Source of the DNA: Desulfobacterales bacterium
GTDB lineage: Bacteria > Desulfobacterota > Desulfobacteria > Desulfobacterales > JAAELO01
Length of the DNA stretch: 53,208 nucleotides
Assembly (NCBI GenBank): GCA_024226555.1
Contig: JAAELO010000666.1
Span: 1-53,208, forward strand
Reading direction: 5' to 3'
Under the pieces are notes generated by a model. It saw nothing but the letters and a program-made list of their open reading frames with translations. It did no database searches and had not been told where the DNA came from. Each line of letters begins with the position of its first letter. Position 1 is the first letter of the stretch. Made by a program: the position numbers and the translations under genes. Shown in pieces: positions 34,950-43,883 of this stretch.

Positions 34950-34977
34950 GGGATTCTCAAATTATTAGAGGGTCCCC
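34950..34977. repeat. Minimal terminal-repeat palindrome
   Basis: GGGATTCTCAAATT followed by ATTAGAGGGTCCCC. Only the ends remain. It lies just before the stop of the convergent glycosyltransferase gene and may serve as a hairpin between the two transcripts. Confidence 0.55.
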
Positions 34978-34987
34978 TTTTTTAAAA

Positions 34988-36301
34988 TCAGAAACGTTGT
35001 TTTTTTACTACTTTTGATACTTTCCATGGGTTCCATTTATCTTCGAATGAAGATCTGTGTATTATCTCCATAATATGGGCATAGGTTCTTATTAAACGTA
35101 AAAATATTCCATGATACAAAGGCATAAGAGGTAAAAATATAATTAACATATATTCCTGAAATCGCATTGTTTTCCCATATAATTTTGTTGCCAGAATAAA
35201 CTCAATTACATTTGTGGAAAAGTACAATAAATAGTTAATAACAAAGATGATTGCAATGAATTTTGGATTTAAAAATATAATGTAAAATATATATATCCAC
35301 CACTTAAAATTCATTACCATATTAAAAAGCAGATTATCTACTACAGTTAGGAAATTGAAAATATTGAAATTTCTGTTTTTAAAAGATAGAAGATCTGAAT
35401 GTTTTCTTAATCTGAAACGAACCAAAGATCTGTCCCATCTATACCTTTGTTTGATTAACTTTATAAAGCTATCAGGGACGCTTGTGTAACAAACAGCCTC
35501 AGGTTCATGCTTAACTTTTAATCCAAGTTTCCTTATTTTTAATGTCAAATCTCCATCAAGACCAGGACCAACATCCCAGCCTTTTATCTGGTCCAGAACA
35601 TCTTTTCTGAAGGCACCAAAGGCTCCTGAAATAATACGTAAAATCCCCAATTGAGAATTAACAACCCGACCTGTTGATATTGACTTCATATAGTCAATTG
35701 ACTGAAGAGAGGTTGCTAAATTGGCATAAATGTTTTTAACGCGTAAATCACCTCCAACAGCACCTATTGAGGAATCCATGTAAAATGGAATAATTATCTG
35801 TTCTACAGAATCTTCCTTAAGATGAGTATCAGCATCCAGATGAACAACATATTTCCCATTTGAATACATCAGTGCAAGGTTAGCCGCAGATGCTTTTCCA
35901 CCGCGCACATCATTACGAAAAATGGAATCAATTTTACCTTCATTTTTAAGTTTTCTTAAAATTTTGAAAGTATTATCATCTGATCCATCATCCACTATTA
36001 TGGTCTCAATATTTTTATATGTCTGTCTATTCAGCGATTTTGCGAGTTCAGGGATATATCTTCCTTCATTTTTTCCAGGTACTATAATTGAAATCAACGG
36101 ATTTTCCTTAAAAAGTCTCAACCGTGCATCAACCCGAACCGGCCTGTTTTTCTTTTTTTTAAAGAAATATACCATTAGAAAAAATGTATCAGCCAGTACA
36201 TATCTTGAAAAATCAAAAACCAGGAAAAACCAGAAATAATAAAACAGGTCTACAGCATCCTGACTATTGATAAAATCCAGTGCATTAGTTAGCAGTTGCA
36301 T
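34988..36301 (-). CDS. Processive family 2 glycosyltransferase (polysaccharide synthase)
   Basis: A 437-aa membrane protein with an N-terminal membrane segment and about four near the C-terminus. The cytoplasmic GT-A domain shows ISIIVPGKNEGRYIPELA, the UDP-binding HLDADTH, the acceptor-site GDLTLKIRKLG and the processive-synthase motif QRYRWDRS. These are the D, DxD, (E/D)D and QxxRW features of cellulose, PNAG and hyaluronan-type synthases. GDL stands where TED or GED is usual, with Asp as acid. Start at 36301: GGAG about 9 bp upstream. It overlaps the TackOD1 gene by 17 bp. It is the last gene of the operon. Confidence 0.9.
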   Translation of the reverse strand: MQLLTNALDFINSQDAVDLFYYFWFFLVFDFSRYVLADTFFLMVYFFKKKKNRPVRVDARLRLFKENPLISIIVPGKNEGRYIPELAKSLNRQTYKNIETIIVDDGSDDNTFKILRKLKNEGKIDSIFRNDVRGGKASAANLALMYSNGKYVVHLDADTHLKEDSVEQIIIPFYMDSSIGAVGGDLRVKNIYANLATSLQSIDYMKSISTGRVVNSQLGILRIISGAFGAFRKDVLDQIKGWDVGPGLDGDLTLKIRKLGLKVKHEPEAVCYTSVPDSFIKLIKQRYRWDRSLVRFRLRKHSDLLSFKNRNFNIFNFLTVVDNLLFNMVMNFKWWIYIFYIIFLNPKFIAIIFVINYLLYFSTNVIEFILATKLYGKTMRFQEYMLIIFLPLMPLYHGIFLRLIRTYAHIMEIIHRSSFEDKWNPWKVSKVVKKQRF

Positions 36302-37691
36302 TTTCAATTACTCCTGTTAGTACACTTTCAACATCCTGATCCTTATTTAATGAAATTGAGCTAGTGTTAATTTCTATCTGTTTCTCAAAATTGCTTTCTA
36401 TTAAAACAGAAAATTTCTCCTTCAGTCTTCTGAGAGCAACATCAGCTCCTGTACTATCAGTTTCAGGAAGAAGAGATATAAAGGTTACTTCATTGATCGT
36501 TGTGGTTATGTCACAGGTCCTTAAAACAGAATTTAAAATATCACCTATTTCGCTGAAGATCTGCCTGGTTCTTTTTCCCAATTGAGCATAAAACTGTTCA
36601 GATTGAGTAATTTGAAAAAGTATAACACTTGATTTTGATATGTCATATCTTCTTATACGTTCAATTTCTGAGCTAAGGAGTATTTTAAAAGCCTGGTAGG
36701 GCAGAATTTTAATCTTTTCATCAAGAATCTGGATAAACATTTGATCTATACCATGTATCGCAGCATTTTCTCCAAGAGCAGTAATGCTGTATTTTTTGAT
36801 CTTTCTTTTTTGTAAATCTTCAGGCTCCGTAACTGTACTACAATGAAAACATGTAGTTGAAATGTCAGGGTTCTGACTTGTATGCCTGCAACTGTTGCAA
36901 CGAAAAACTGTTGCAGGTTTATCATAATCAACACCAAGGCCTTTAAGCTCCTTGTCACATTTGGGACATATGAGAGAGCCGTTTTGCTTGAAATTTTTAG
37001 CAGGAGCAACATGGGCGCAATCAAAATGGTGCACCAGATCATCATCTTCAAGATCTGCTGATCCACAGTGGGGACAAACTTCCATAAAGTTTAAAAATGA
37101 ACTGTTGCAATGAATGCAAAGATGAACTTTTTCATAAAACTCCTGACTCAAAAGATTTTGATCTTCCAGAAAATCAAGAGTGTTATAAATAGTTTCATCT
37201 TTACTTCTCATAAAAATATCAATGTTTGGATAATATAGCCCAAATCGATTTCCTGACCCACGAAACGGAGTTAATGACATTTTTCTGGTCATGATATACC
37301 TTAATACTTTTAGTGCAATATTTGTATCTTTTACTCCTTTAAAACCTTGTATTTCTTCAATTCTCTGATTGATACTCCCATATGAAGCCGGAAAAAATGA
37401 GTTATTAAGTGCATCAGTCTGTTCAATAGTGAAATACCCATCTGCTATATTATTAATAGTAAAATTTTCATTTGAATTTATTAGTATAATTGGCTTCAAA
37501 TATATAGCAGGATTTGTATCCCTTCTAATTGCTTCACATGCAGCTTTTGCATATTTTTTATTTTCACAGTTTACTATAAATATCTCACTTTCAAGTGGAG
37601 GGTTATCTTTTATTTCCTTTAAAGAAATCGAAACCACAGAAAGTTCTCCAATTTGCGTTATCTTTTTTTCATCTATTATAAATATATTCAT
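36285..37691 (-). CDS. TackOD1 / degenerate GGDEF protein
   Basis: A 468-aa protein. The N-terminal 100 residues look like a decayed receiver domain. Residues about 191-284 are Cys-rich (C192, C195, C206, C209, C225, C242, C245, C265, C268, C281, C284) in the pattern of the thaumarchaeal output domain 1 (TackOD1). Motifs include EVCPHCGSADLEDDDLVHHF and KGLGVDYDKPATVFRCNSC. Residues about 340-455 resemble GGDEF, but the signature is replaced by INEVT, so diguanylate cyclase activity is unlikely; it may bind c-di-GMP or a partner. The ATGA overlap with the HlyD gene shows co-translation. Confidence 0.78.
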   Translation of the reverse strand: MNIFIIDEKKITQIGELSVVSISLKEIKDNPPLESEIFIVNCENKKYAKAACEAIRRDTNPAIYLKPIILINSNENFTINNIADGYFTIEQTDALNNSFFPASYGSINQRIEEIQGFKGVKDTNIALKVLRYIMTRKMSLTPFRGSGNRFGLYYPNIDIFMRSKDETIYNTLDFLEDQNLLSQEFYEKVHLCIHCNSSFLNFMEVCPHCGSADLEDDDLVHHFDCAHVAPAKNFKQNGSLICPKCDKELKGLGVDYDKPATVFRCNSCRHTSQNPDISTTCFHCSTVTEPEDLQKRKIKKYSITALGENAAIHGIDQMFIQILDEKIKILPYQAFKILLSSEIERIRRYDISKSSVILFQITQSEQFYAQLGKRTRQIFSEIGDILNSVLRTCDITTTINEVTFISLLPETDSTGADVALRRLKEKFSVLIESNFEKQIEINTSSISLNKDQDVESVLTGVIENATAN

Positions 37692-38842
37692 TTTTTTATC
37701 CTTATTCTGACATCCATCCTGTCAAATTTACGCCATATCTTTTTTTCATCACTATTAGCAGGGACCAGCTCCACAAGAATCTTGGATTTTATAGGAATAT
37801 AATCTTCACGTAATTTTTCCCGAAAATATGACGCTGTTGAATATTTACTTTTGATAATACCAACACTTTTTGTATTATCCGGGAAAGTAATTTCAACTCT
37901 CTTTCCAATACCTAAATGTGTAAAATACTTAATTTTGAAAAAACTGTGTATGGTCACCTTCGCATCAATTGATCTTATTAAAAGTATTGATTCCTTAGGA
38001 AGAAACTGACCGCCCAAAGATTTGAAAATAACCTGTACATATCCACTAATTGGTGATTTTAAGACTCTTATACCCGGGTTTCTCTCTCTTCGGATTAGTT
38101 CAATTGAATTAATTTCTGATTTTTTTTCAATTATTTTTATTTTTAATTCATCTATTTCTTTATTTATTAAAGCTCTTTTATATTTTTTAAGAGATTTTAT
38201 TTCATTTTTTTTATTATTAATCATTATAGTTGATTGGATTTTCTCCTGTTTATAAGTGGTATAATCATTTAAAGAATTATGTGATAATTCCAGCAGCCTG
38301 TTCTTAGATAAAATATCAACGCTGTTATTCCAAAGCCTTGATTTTAGATCTTTTTTTTCTGAAATTGAAATCAGTTCAATATTTTTTAATCGTATATCAT
38401 TATTTATTTTGATTATTTTATCTGAAACAGCAGGATTCTTATCTGATCTCAACCTATGCATTTTATTTTTAAGATTTTTTATTATCATCTTATTAATTTG
38501 AATACTCTTTTCAAAATTCATATTTTTGTTTTTCATAAATACTGAATTTGAAAGGGGTTGGATTTTAACCAGAGGCTGTGACTTCTCAATATAATCACCT
38601 TTTCCTACTAACATCTCCTGTATAGTACCTTCAAAATCACTATTTATTAGATATCCACCAATTTCTACCTGTCCTCTGCCTTCAATGAAAATGAATTTTT
38701 CAGATACATAATAAACAAAGTAAATTCCAATCGATACAATAATTAGTGTGTAAATAAATGATGATACTTTTTTGGATTTATTTACAGGCGCTTTACCTTC
38801 CGGCAATGATGAGAAGTAACTTTTTCTGTTTCTGATTCTCAT
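37688..38842 (-). CDS. HlyD-family membrane-fusion (adaptor) protein
   Basis: A 384-aa inner-membrane-anchored adaptor. One membrane segment lies at about residues 27-46. It is followed by a lipoyl-like half (GYLINSDFEGTIQEMLVGKG at about 63-82) and a long coiled coil (about 100-250). The second lipoyl half is VLKSPISGYVQVIFKSLGGQ, and a beta-barrel region follows. It would bridge an inner-membrane machine to an outer-membrane channel. It starts 2 bp after the preceding stop and overlaps the TackOD1 gene. Confidence 0.88.
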   Translation of the reverse strand: MRIRNRKSYFSSLPEGKAPVNKSKKVSSFIYTLIIVSIGIYFVYYVSEKFIFIEGRGQVEIGGYLINSDFEGTIQEMLVGKGDYIEKSQPLVKIQPLSNSVFMKNKNMNFEKSIQINKMIIKNLKNKMHRLRSDKNPAVSDKIIKINNDIRLKNIELISISEKKDLKSRLWNNSVDILSKNRLLELSHNSLNDYTTYKQEKIQSTIMINNKKNEIKSLKKYKRALINKEIDELKIKIIEKKSEINSIELIRRERNPGIRVLKSPISGYVQVIFKSLGGQFLPKESILLIRSIDAKVTIHSFFKIKYFTHLGIGKRVEITFPDNTKSVGIIKSKYSTASYFREKLREDYIPIKSKILVELVPANSDEKKIWRKFDRMDVRIRIKK

Positions 38843-38844
38843 AA

Positions 38845-40908
38845 CTATTTCCCTAATAACTTGTAAAACTGATTAAATTCATGGAATGCAAAAGAAGAAA
38901 AACCATTATTTTCTGTGATATTGTCAATAAACATCTCTATTTCCAACTCACTTGAGAAATCACCTGGTCTTAAAGCAAATACAAGTTTTTCTTTTGGAAC
39001 TTCTTTAAAAGATGAAATCCTGATTGAGATCGTCTTACTCTTCTTTGTTCCATAGGCCATTATGTATATTCCATCCACACTGTTATTTATTATGTTTATA
39101 AATTCTGATCTATAGATTGCTGGTAAAGAGATATATAATTTCCCATCACCACCCATGCGTTTACTGATTTTACAGATCAGATTCAGAAAATATTTTTTAT
39201 ACTTCTCTCTGTTTTTTTTAAAATCATGTAGAACATGAGGTTCGATATCCAAATGAATGTTGTTGCTGAAGCCAAGAAGAAAAGTTAATTTCCTTTTAAC
39301 TCTTTCCCATTTTTCAGGCCGAACCCAACTATTAACACTGATCATTAGCTCAACAGATATTTTATTTTCTTTGGCTGTTCTGATAAATTTCTTTAGTTTT
39401 CTGTAATTCAGATTTTTGGAACCCGAAATGATAACCCGCTTAATCTCTTTTGCAATAAAAGCCCTTGTTAAAAATTCATTACTGTATTTATTAAAATCCT
39501 TTGACCATATGTAAACTGCTCTTTTCCCTTTACGACCTCTTTTAAAATCAAGTTCAGGATCTACTACTTTAAGGAGTTTCGCATTCCATTTAAGCCCTGA
39601 TAAAGTGAAAATTTTTAAAAGTCTTCGGTACATATTTTCCTGAACATCTATAAAAGCACATTTTTCATCCATCAATTCCTGTAATAACTTTTTTACATTT
39701 AAATATTTATCAAACCCATAAAAACCGGTTTGTATTTTGCCTTCCTCTAATTTTATAATAGCTCTTCTGAGCTTTTCAGAATGGGTACGAATTTGATGAT
39801 ATAGTTCAATAGCTTCGGAAAATTTTCTTTTGTAATTATTACTTAGAATAATAATGTTATTAATTGTATTTTCTCTTTCTATACGTAATTTAGCCCTTTC
39901 TTTTGCAATTTTTAATGATAGGATTTTTTTGTTATCACTAAAAATAGGGGTTTTAAAGTAAACTCCAACTTTTAAATTACCGGAGTCATATTCTCCATCA
40001 GTTTCACTGATACCTGTGTGAATATAAAATTTTAATCTTTTCTCATTCCAGTTATTGTACTTCTCATTTTCGATTTTCTCCGAAAGTTCGCTTAACTCAG
40101 TATATAAAGGGTCTTTATCAATTGTTTTCACAACACTGTTTAAATCAAATGAGATTAATTTTTTAAATCCCCTGTTTTTTAAATTCACTGTTTTCTCATC
40201 GTATCTATGTAAATTATAATTTCTGAGTTCACTTCTGACTTTAATTATTTGAGATTCCACTTTAAAAAGTTCATTAGCATATATTTCCCCTAAAAAATAA
40301 GCCACACGGATATGCTTGTAATAATCTACTAATAATTGAATTCTTCTCTTTAATAAATTATATTTTAACTCATTAAAATAGCTGATTATGTAGTGATCAC
40401 GATAATTAAACTGATTAAAATTATATTCTTTTAATTCTCTCTTTATATTAATTTTTTTTTGATACAGTTTTTGTTTTATTTTACTTCTATTTTCAAAAAA
40501 ACCTTCCTCTAACAGCTCCCATGATACTCCACCATACAGTTTTTGTTTTGTTGTACCAAAATCGTTATTTGTAAGGTAATAGCCGGATTCGAATCTAATA
40601 CCATTATCATTTGTGTTGCTCTCTGCAATTAATATTTTCTTATCAATTTTATGTATACTTACTGCACTTTTTTCAATTTTCATTACCGAATCCATAAATT
40701 CAACAGGATTATTACCTCCAACTCCTTTAATCTCATTTTCAGCAATAGTAAGAAAATTTTTAACCGATTTCACAGAGATCCTGTTCTCTTTTGAATAAGT
40801 TATCTCTTTTGATAGATATAGGATAATAATAATCATGACTGGAATCTGAATGATTAAATAGGGCAACTTATTATTTATATGATCAAAATATTTATTTTTT
40901 AGATCCAT
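38845..40908 (-). CDS. TolC-like coiled-coil protein fused to a GH18-like barrel
   Basis: A 687-aa protein, first in its operon. An N-terminal membrane segment (about 14-36) is followed by a long helical, coiled-coil-rich part (about 60-460) resembling outer-membrane efflux proteins, including a repeated pattern of SKIKQKLYQKKINIKRELKE and later helices. The last 220 residues look like a glycoside-hydrolase TIM barrel: IHLDIEPHVLHDF (D554, E556) recalls the GH18 DxxDxDxE strand, and GIYIMAYG the following one. The TolC-like assignment is tentative because the N-terminus is a membrane anchor, not a signal peptide. GGAAAG precedes the ATG. Confidence 0.6.
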   Translation of the reverse strand: MDLKNKYFDHINNKLPYLIIQIPVMIIIILYLSKEITYSKENRISVKSVKNFLTIAENEIKGVGGNNPVEFMDSVMKIEKSAVSIHKIDKKILIAESNTNDNGIRFESGYYLTNNDFGTTKQKLYGGVSWELLEEGFFENRSKIKQKLYQKKINIKRELKEYNFNQFNYRDHYIISYFNELKYNLLKRRIQLLVDYYKHIRVAYFLGEIYANELFKVESQIIKVRSELRNYNLHRYDEKTVNLKNRGFKKLISFDLNSVVKTIDKDPLYTELSELSEKIENEKYNNWNEKRLKFYIHTGISETDGEYDSGNLKVGVYFKTPIFSDNKKILSLKIAKERAKLRIERENTINNIIILSNNYKRKFSEAIELYHQIRTHSEKLRRAIIKLEEGKIQTGFYGFDKYLNVKKLLQELMDEKCAFIDVQENMYRRLLKIFTLSGLKWNAKLLKVVDPELDFKRGRKGKRAVYIWSKDFNKYSNEFLTRAFIAKEIKRVIISGSKNLNYRKLKKFIRTAKENKISVELMISVNSWVRPEKWERVKRKLTFLLGFSNNIHLDIEPHVLHDFKKNREKYKKYFLNLICKISKRMGGDGKLYISLPAIYRSEFINIINNSVDGIYIMAYGTKKSKTISIRISSFKEVPKEKLVFALRPGDFSSELEIEMFIDNITENNGFSSFAFHEFNQFYKLLGK

Positions 40909-40926
40909 TTTGCTTTCCTATATGTT

Positions 40927-40958
40927 TTCATGAAAAATTCTAATTATTAGAGGTTCCC
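40927..40958 (-). repeat. Inverted MITE left end in the export operon leader
   Basis: Read on the minus strand this begins GGGAACCTCTAATAATTAGA, the left end in reverse orientation, without a partner. It lies between the sigma-54-type promoter and the first gene of the operon. Confidence 0.65.
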
Positions 40959-40977
40959 ATAACTGTTTAATATATTA

Positions 40978-40992
40978 GCAATTGCTGTGCCC
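40978..40992 (-). promoter_or_regulatory. Sigma-54-type promoter of the polysaccharide export operon
   Basis: On the minus strand: GGGCAC-AGCAA-TTGC. The GG (-24) and GC (-12) pairs have the exact 12-bp offset of the sigma-54 consensus TGGCAC-N5-TTGC; only the first T is replaced by G. It lies about 70 bp before the TolC-like gene. An NtrC-type activator is encoded nearby. Confidence 0.65.
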
Positions 40993-41192
40993 TCTTAATT
41001 AATCAGTGGAAACATGCAGTAATTATATGTTTAAGAATTAAAAATGTTTTTATTAGGGGAAATAAGGATAATTAATTTCAATCAAAATGAAAGTATCGAT
41101 CTAATTATTGATATGAATTTTTAGACTTGGTTAAGTACGCAGAAGGCAACACTATATTCTTTTGTTACGAAATTAAAAAGCTTTAATTTTAA

Positions 41193-41203
41193 GGGAACCT
41201 CTC
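41193..41203 (+). repeat. Solitary MITE left end
   Basis: GGGAACCTCTC with no recognisable interior or right end. It is just downstream of the histidine kinase stop. Confidence 0.4.
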
Positions 41204-41225
41204 TATTTGATGAATTTGTATCGTT

Positions 41226-42617
41226 TTAATGCATGTCTACAGGTATTTTGATTGTAAATTCAGATCCAACCCCAGGTTCACTTGCAACTGTTATTGATCC
41301 ACCATGGGCTATGATAATATCATAAGTAATGCTTAATCCAAGACCCGTACCTTTTCCAACAGGTTTAGTTGTATAAAAAGGATCAAACAGTTGAGAAATA
41401 TTTTCTTCTGGAATCCCGTTTCCTGTATCTTTTATTATAATTTCAACAACATTATCATTCCTTCTTCTTCCTTCAATATGCTTTGTTGAGATTGTAATAG
41501 TTCCTTTTTCATCTATTGCCTGGATAGAATTTAAAATGATATTCATAAATGCCTGGCTGATTTTTTGTGACAGACATTTTATTTCAGGAAGTTTCCCATA
41601 ATTTTTTACAATTTCTATTTTATATTTTGTTTCATTCCTCAGAATGTTAAGAGTAACTTCGATGGATTCATTAATATCTGTATCCATGAATTCACTTTTA
41701 TCAACTCTGGAGAAGGTTTTTAAATCTTTAACAATATTTTCCACTCTGATTGCCCCATCAAGAGATTCTTCTCCTAAGGAAATAATGTCTTCAAAAATGA
41801 AATCAATTTTTTTTGTCCTTTTATAATCTGCTATATCATTTATAAAATCTGTAATACTTTTACTATCTTTGTTATTTATCGAATCCTCAAGGTCTCCATA
41901 CATTTGAAACAGATTCATAAGTCTTTCGTTATATTTTTTAATTGCTGACAGGTTTCCCTTTATGAAAGCTATCGGATTGTTAATCTCATGAGCAACACCA
42001 GCTGCTAAAATTCCTATGGATGTCATTTTTTCATTTTGAGCAAGAATTTTAGCTTGTTTATTAATTTTTTCCTGAAGGTTTTTATTAATATCCTCCAGTT
42101 GTTCGTTTGTGGATTTTAAATTTTCAGATAATAATTTTTTTTCTTTTTCAAGATTCCATTTTTTTACCAGAACACGGGCAAATTGTTTAATTTCTTCAGG
42201 ATTGAATGGTTTTCTAAGATAGAATATTTCATCATTTCCGATTACGCGAATTATATCATCGGGAGTATATTCACTGTAAGCAGTCACAATTACGATTTTT
42301 ATATCAGGATCAAGTTCCCATATTTTCTTTGATGTTTCAGCTCCGTCAATACCAGGCATTTTCATATCTATAAAAGCTGCTGCAAATGGTTCATCATTCT
42401 CCAAAGATGTTCTGACTTTATCTATTCCATCTTCACCACTTGTTGACATGGAAAGTTTGAAGTCAATCTGTTTTTGTTTTATGTGATTTGTCTTCTTATT
42501 AAAGAGATTCGCTCCCTTTGATAATATCTCTTTTTTAACTTTAAGAGTTAGGATATTGTGATATGTCTCGCGAATGCCCGGATCATCATCAATAATGAGA
42601 ATTCTTCTATTCTTCAT
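41226..42617 (-). CDS. Receiver-histidine kinase hybrid
   Basis: A 463-aa soluble kinase. The N-terminal receiver has RILIIDDDPGIRETY and the phospho-acceptor in FIDMKMPGIDG. A coiled coil leads to the dimerisation helix with GVAHEINNPIAFIKGNL (the His) and then the ATPase domain with FMNIILNSIQAI (N box), IKDTGNGIPEE (G1) and GKGTGLGLSI (G2). There are no membrane segments, so the input comes through the receiver. The receiver-first layout places it downstream of another kinase. It overlaps the HD-GYP gene by 4 bp (ATGA). Confidence 0.93.
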   Translation of the reverse strand: MKNRRILIIDDDPGIRETYHNILTLKVKKEILSKGANLFNKKTNHIKQKQIDFKLSMSTSGEDGIDKVRTSLENDEPFAAAFIDMKMPGIDGAETSKKIWELDPDIKIVIVTAYSEYTPDDIIRVIGNDEIFYLRKPFNPEEIKQFARVLVKKWNLEKEKKLLSENLKSTNEQLEDINKNLQEKINKQAKILAQNEKMTSIGILAAGVAHEINNPIAFIKGNLSAIKKYNERLMNLFQMYGDLEDSINNKDSKSITDFINDIADYKRTKKIDFIFEDIISLGEESLDGAIRVENIVKDLKTFSRVDKSEFMDTDINESIEVTLNILRNETKYKIEIVKNYGKLPEIKCLSQKISQAFMNIILNSIQAIDEKGTITISTKHIEGRRRNDNVVEIIIKDTGNGIPEENISQLFDPFYTTKPVGKGTGLGLSITYDIIIAHGGSITVASEPGVGSEFTIKIPVDMH

Positions 42618-43870
42618 TTTGATCCTGTTCTTATATAGACATGGCTTGTTATTGGTTCTATCCTGTGAAAATTCTTCAGTTTTTCAAGAACAATCTCATT
42701 TATCTTTATATTTTCCGGTATTAACAGCCTATCACTGTTTGTCTTTAAGTTTCTCGAAAGAACCATACCAACCCGAAGTTGATCAAACTGAATTGCAGTC
42801 TCCCTTTCAAACAATAAAGGCATTGTCTGAAAAACATCAATTGCAGCATCAACAACTTCAGGATCAAATTCTACTCCCCGTCCTTTTATAAGTAACTCAA
42901 GTGCCTTTTCAGGCTGCAATTTCTTCTTTATAACCATATTATCATATGAATCTGCTATACGTAATATAGCTGCTCCAATTGGAATATCTTTACCTTTAAT
43001 ATTCTCAGGATATCCTGTTCCATTATAATTTTCGTGATGCAGATAAATTATGGAAATAATTTCATCAAAACTTTCAATTGAACTAAAGAGCGTGTAACCA
43101 AAAGAAGGGTGCTGTTTTATTAGTGCAAGTTCCTGTTTTTTAAGTTTACTTTCCTCCTTTTTCAGAATTTCAGAAGGGATACCAATCAGACCTATATCAT
43201 GTAATAATGCAGAAATTATTACATTCTCCAGATCACGGCCTTCTATTTTTAATTTTTCTCCAATTAATTTTGAATATTTCGCAACACGTTTTGAGTGACT
43301 TCCAATTTCAGGATTAAATATTTCAGAAAAGTTACTGAAGACATCTACTAACTGGAACATACTTTTTTCTATTCTTGTTAAAAGAGATGATATTTTTTCA
43401 GTTCTTAATTTAACTTTCTTCTCAAGGTTTTTATTATGTTCTACCAGTTCCATATTTTGTTTTTCCACAAGTTTCTGTAATCTAATATTTTCTTTAAATA
43501 TATTGAAATGCTGCAGCGCTTTTTTGACAGTATGAGTAAGTTCTTTTTCGTTCCAGGGCTTACTTATAAACCGATATACATCTGCATCGTTAATAGCAGA
43601 AACAGCTGCATCATAATCTGAATATCCTGTTAGAATTATTCTTACAGTATCCGGCAGATACTTAATTGTTTCTTTTAAAAAATCTGTTCCTTCCATTTCC
43701 GGCATTCTCTGATCAGAGATTATTAAAGCTGGATCGATCTCTGCAATTTTTTTAAGAGCATTCTTCGGATCATTAAATGTAAATATTTCGTAATTATCAT
43801 CAATGAATAAACGTTTTAATGATTTTAGAATGTGTACTTCATCATCCACAATAACTATTTTATTATTCAT
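42614..43870 (-). CDS. Receiver-HD-GYP cyclic-di-GMP phosphodiesterase
   Basis: About 418 aa. Receiver domain: KIVIVDDEVHILKSLKRLF, with the phospho-acceptor in IISDQRMPEMEG. A coiled coil (about 120-160) leads to an HD-GYP domain with LLHDIGLIGIP and HHENYNGTGYP, the metal-binding HD and GYP motifs intact, so it should hydrolyse c-di-GMP. The ATG at 43870 is preferred over a TTG at 43900 that lacks a ribosome site; even so the site before 43870 is weak. It lies 13 bp after the NtrC-type gene, in one operon with it and the kinase. Confidence 0.93.
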   Translation of the reverse strand: MNNKIVIVDDEVHILKSLKRLFIDDNYEIFTFNDPKNALKKIAEIDPALIISDQRMPEMEGTDFLKETIKYLPDTVRIILTGYSDYDAAVSAINDADVYRFISKPWNEKELTHTVKKALQHFNIFKENIRLQKLVEKQNMELVEHNKNLEKKVKLRTEKISSLLTRIEKSMFQLVDVFSNFSEIFNPEIGSHSKRVAKYSKLIGEKLKIEGRDLENVIISALLHDIGLIGIPSEILKKEESKLKKQELALIKQHPSFGYTLFSSIESFDEIISIIYLHHENYNGTGYPENIKGKDIPIGAAILRIADSYDNMVIKKKLQPEKALELLIKGRGVEFDPEVVDAAIDVFQTMPLLFERETAIQFDQLRVGMVLSRNLKTNSDRLLIPENIKINEIVLEKLKNFHRIEPITSHVYIRTGSK

Positions 43871-43883
43871 ATTATTTTCTTTT

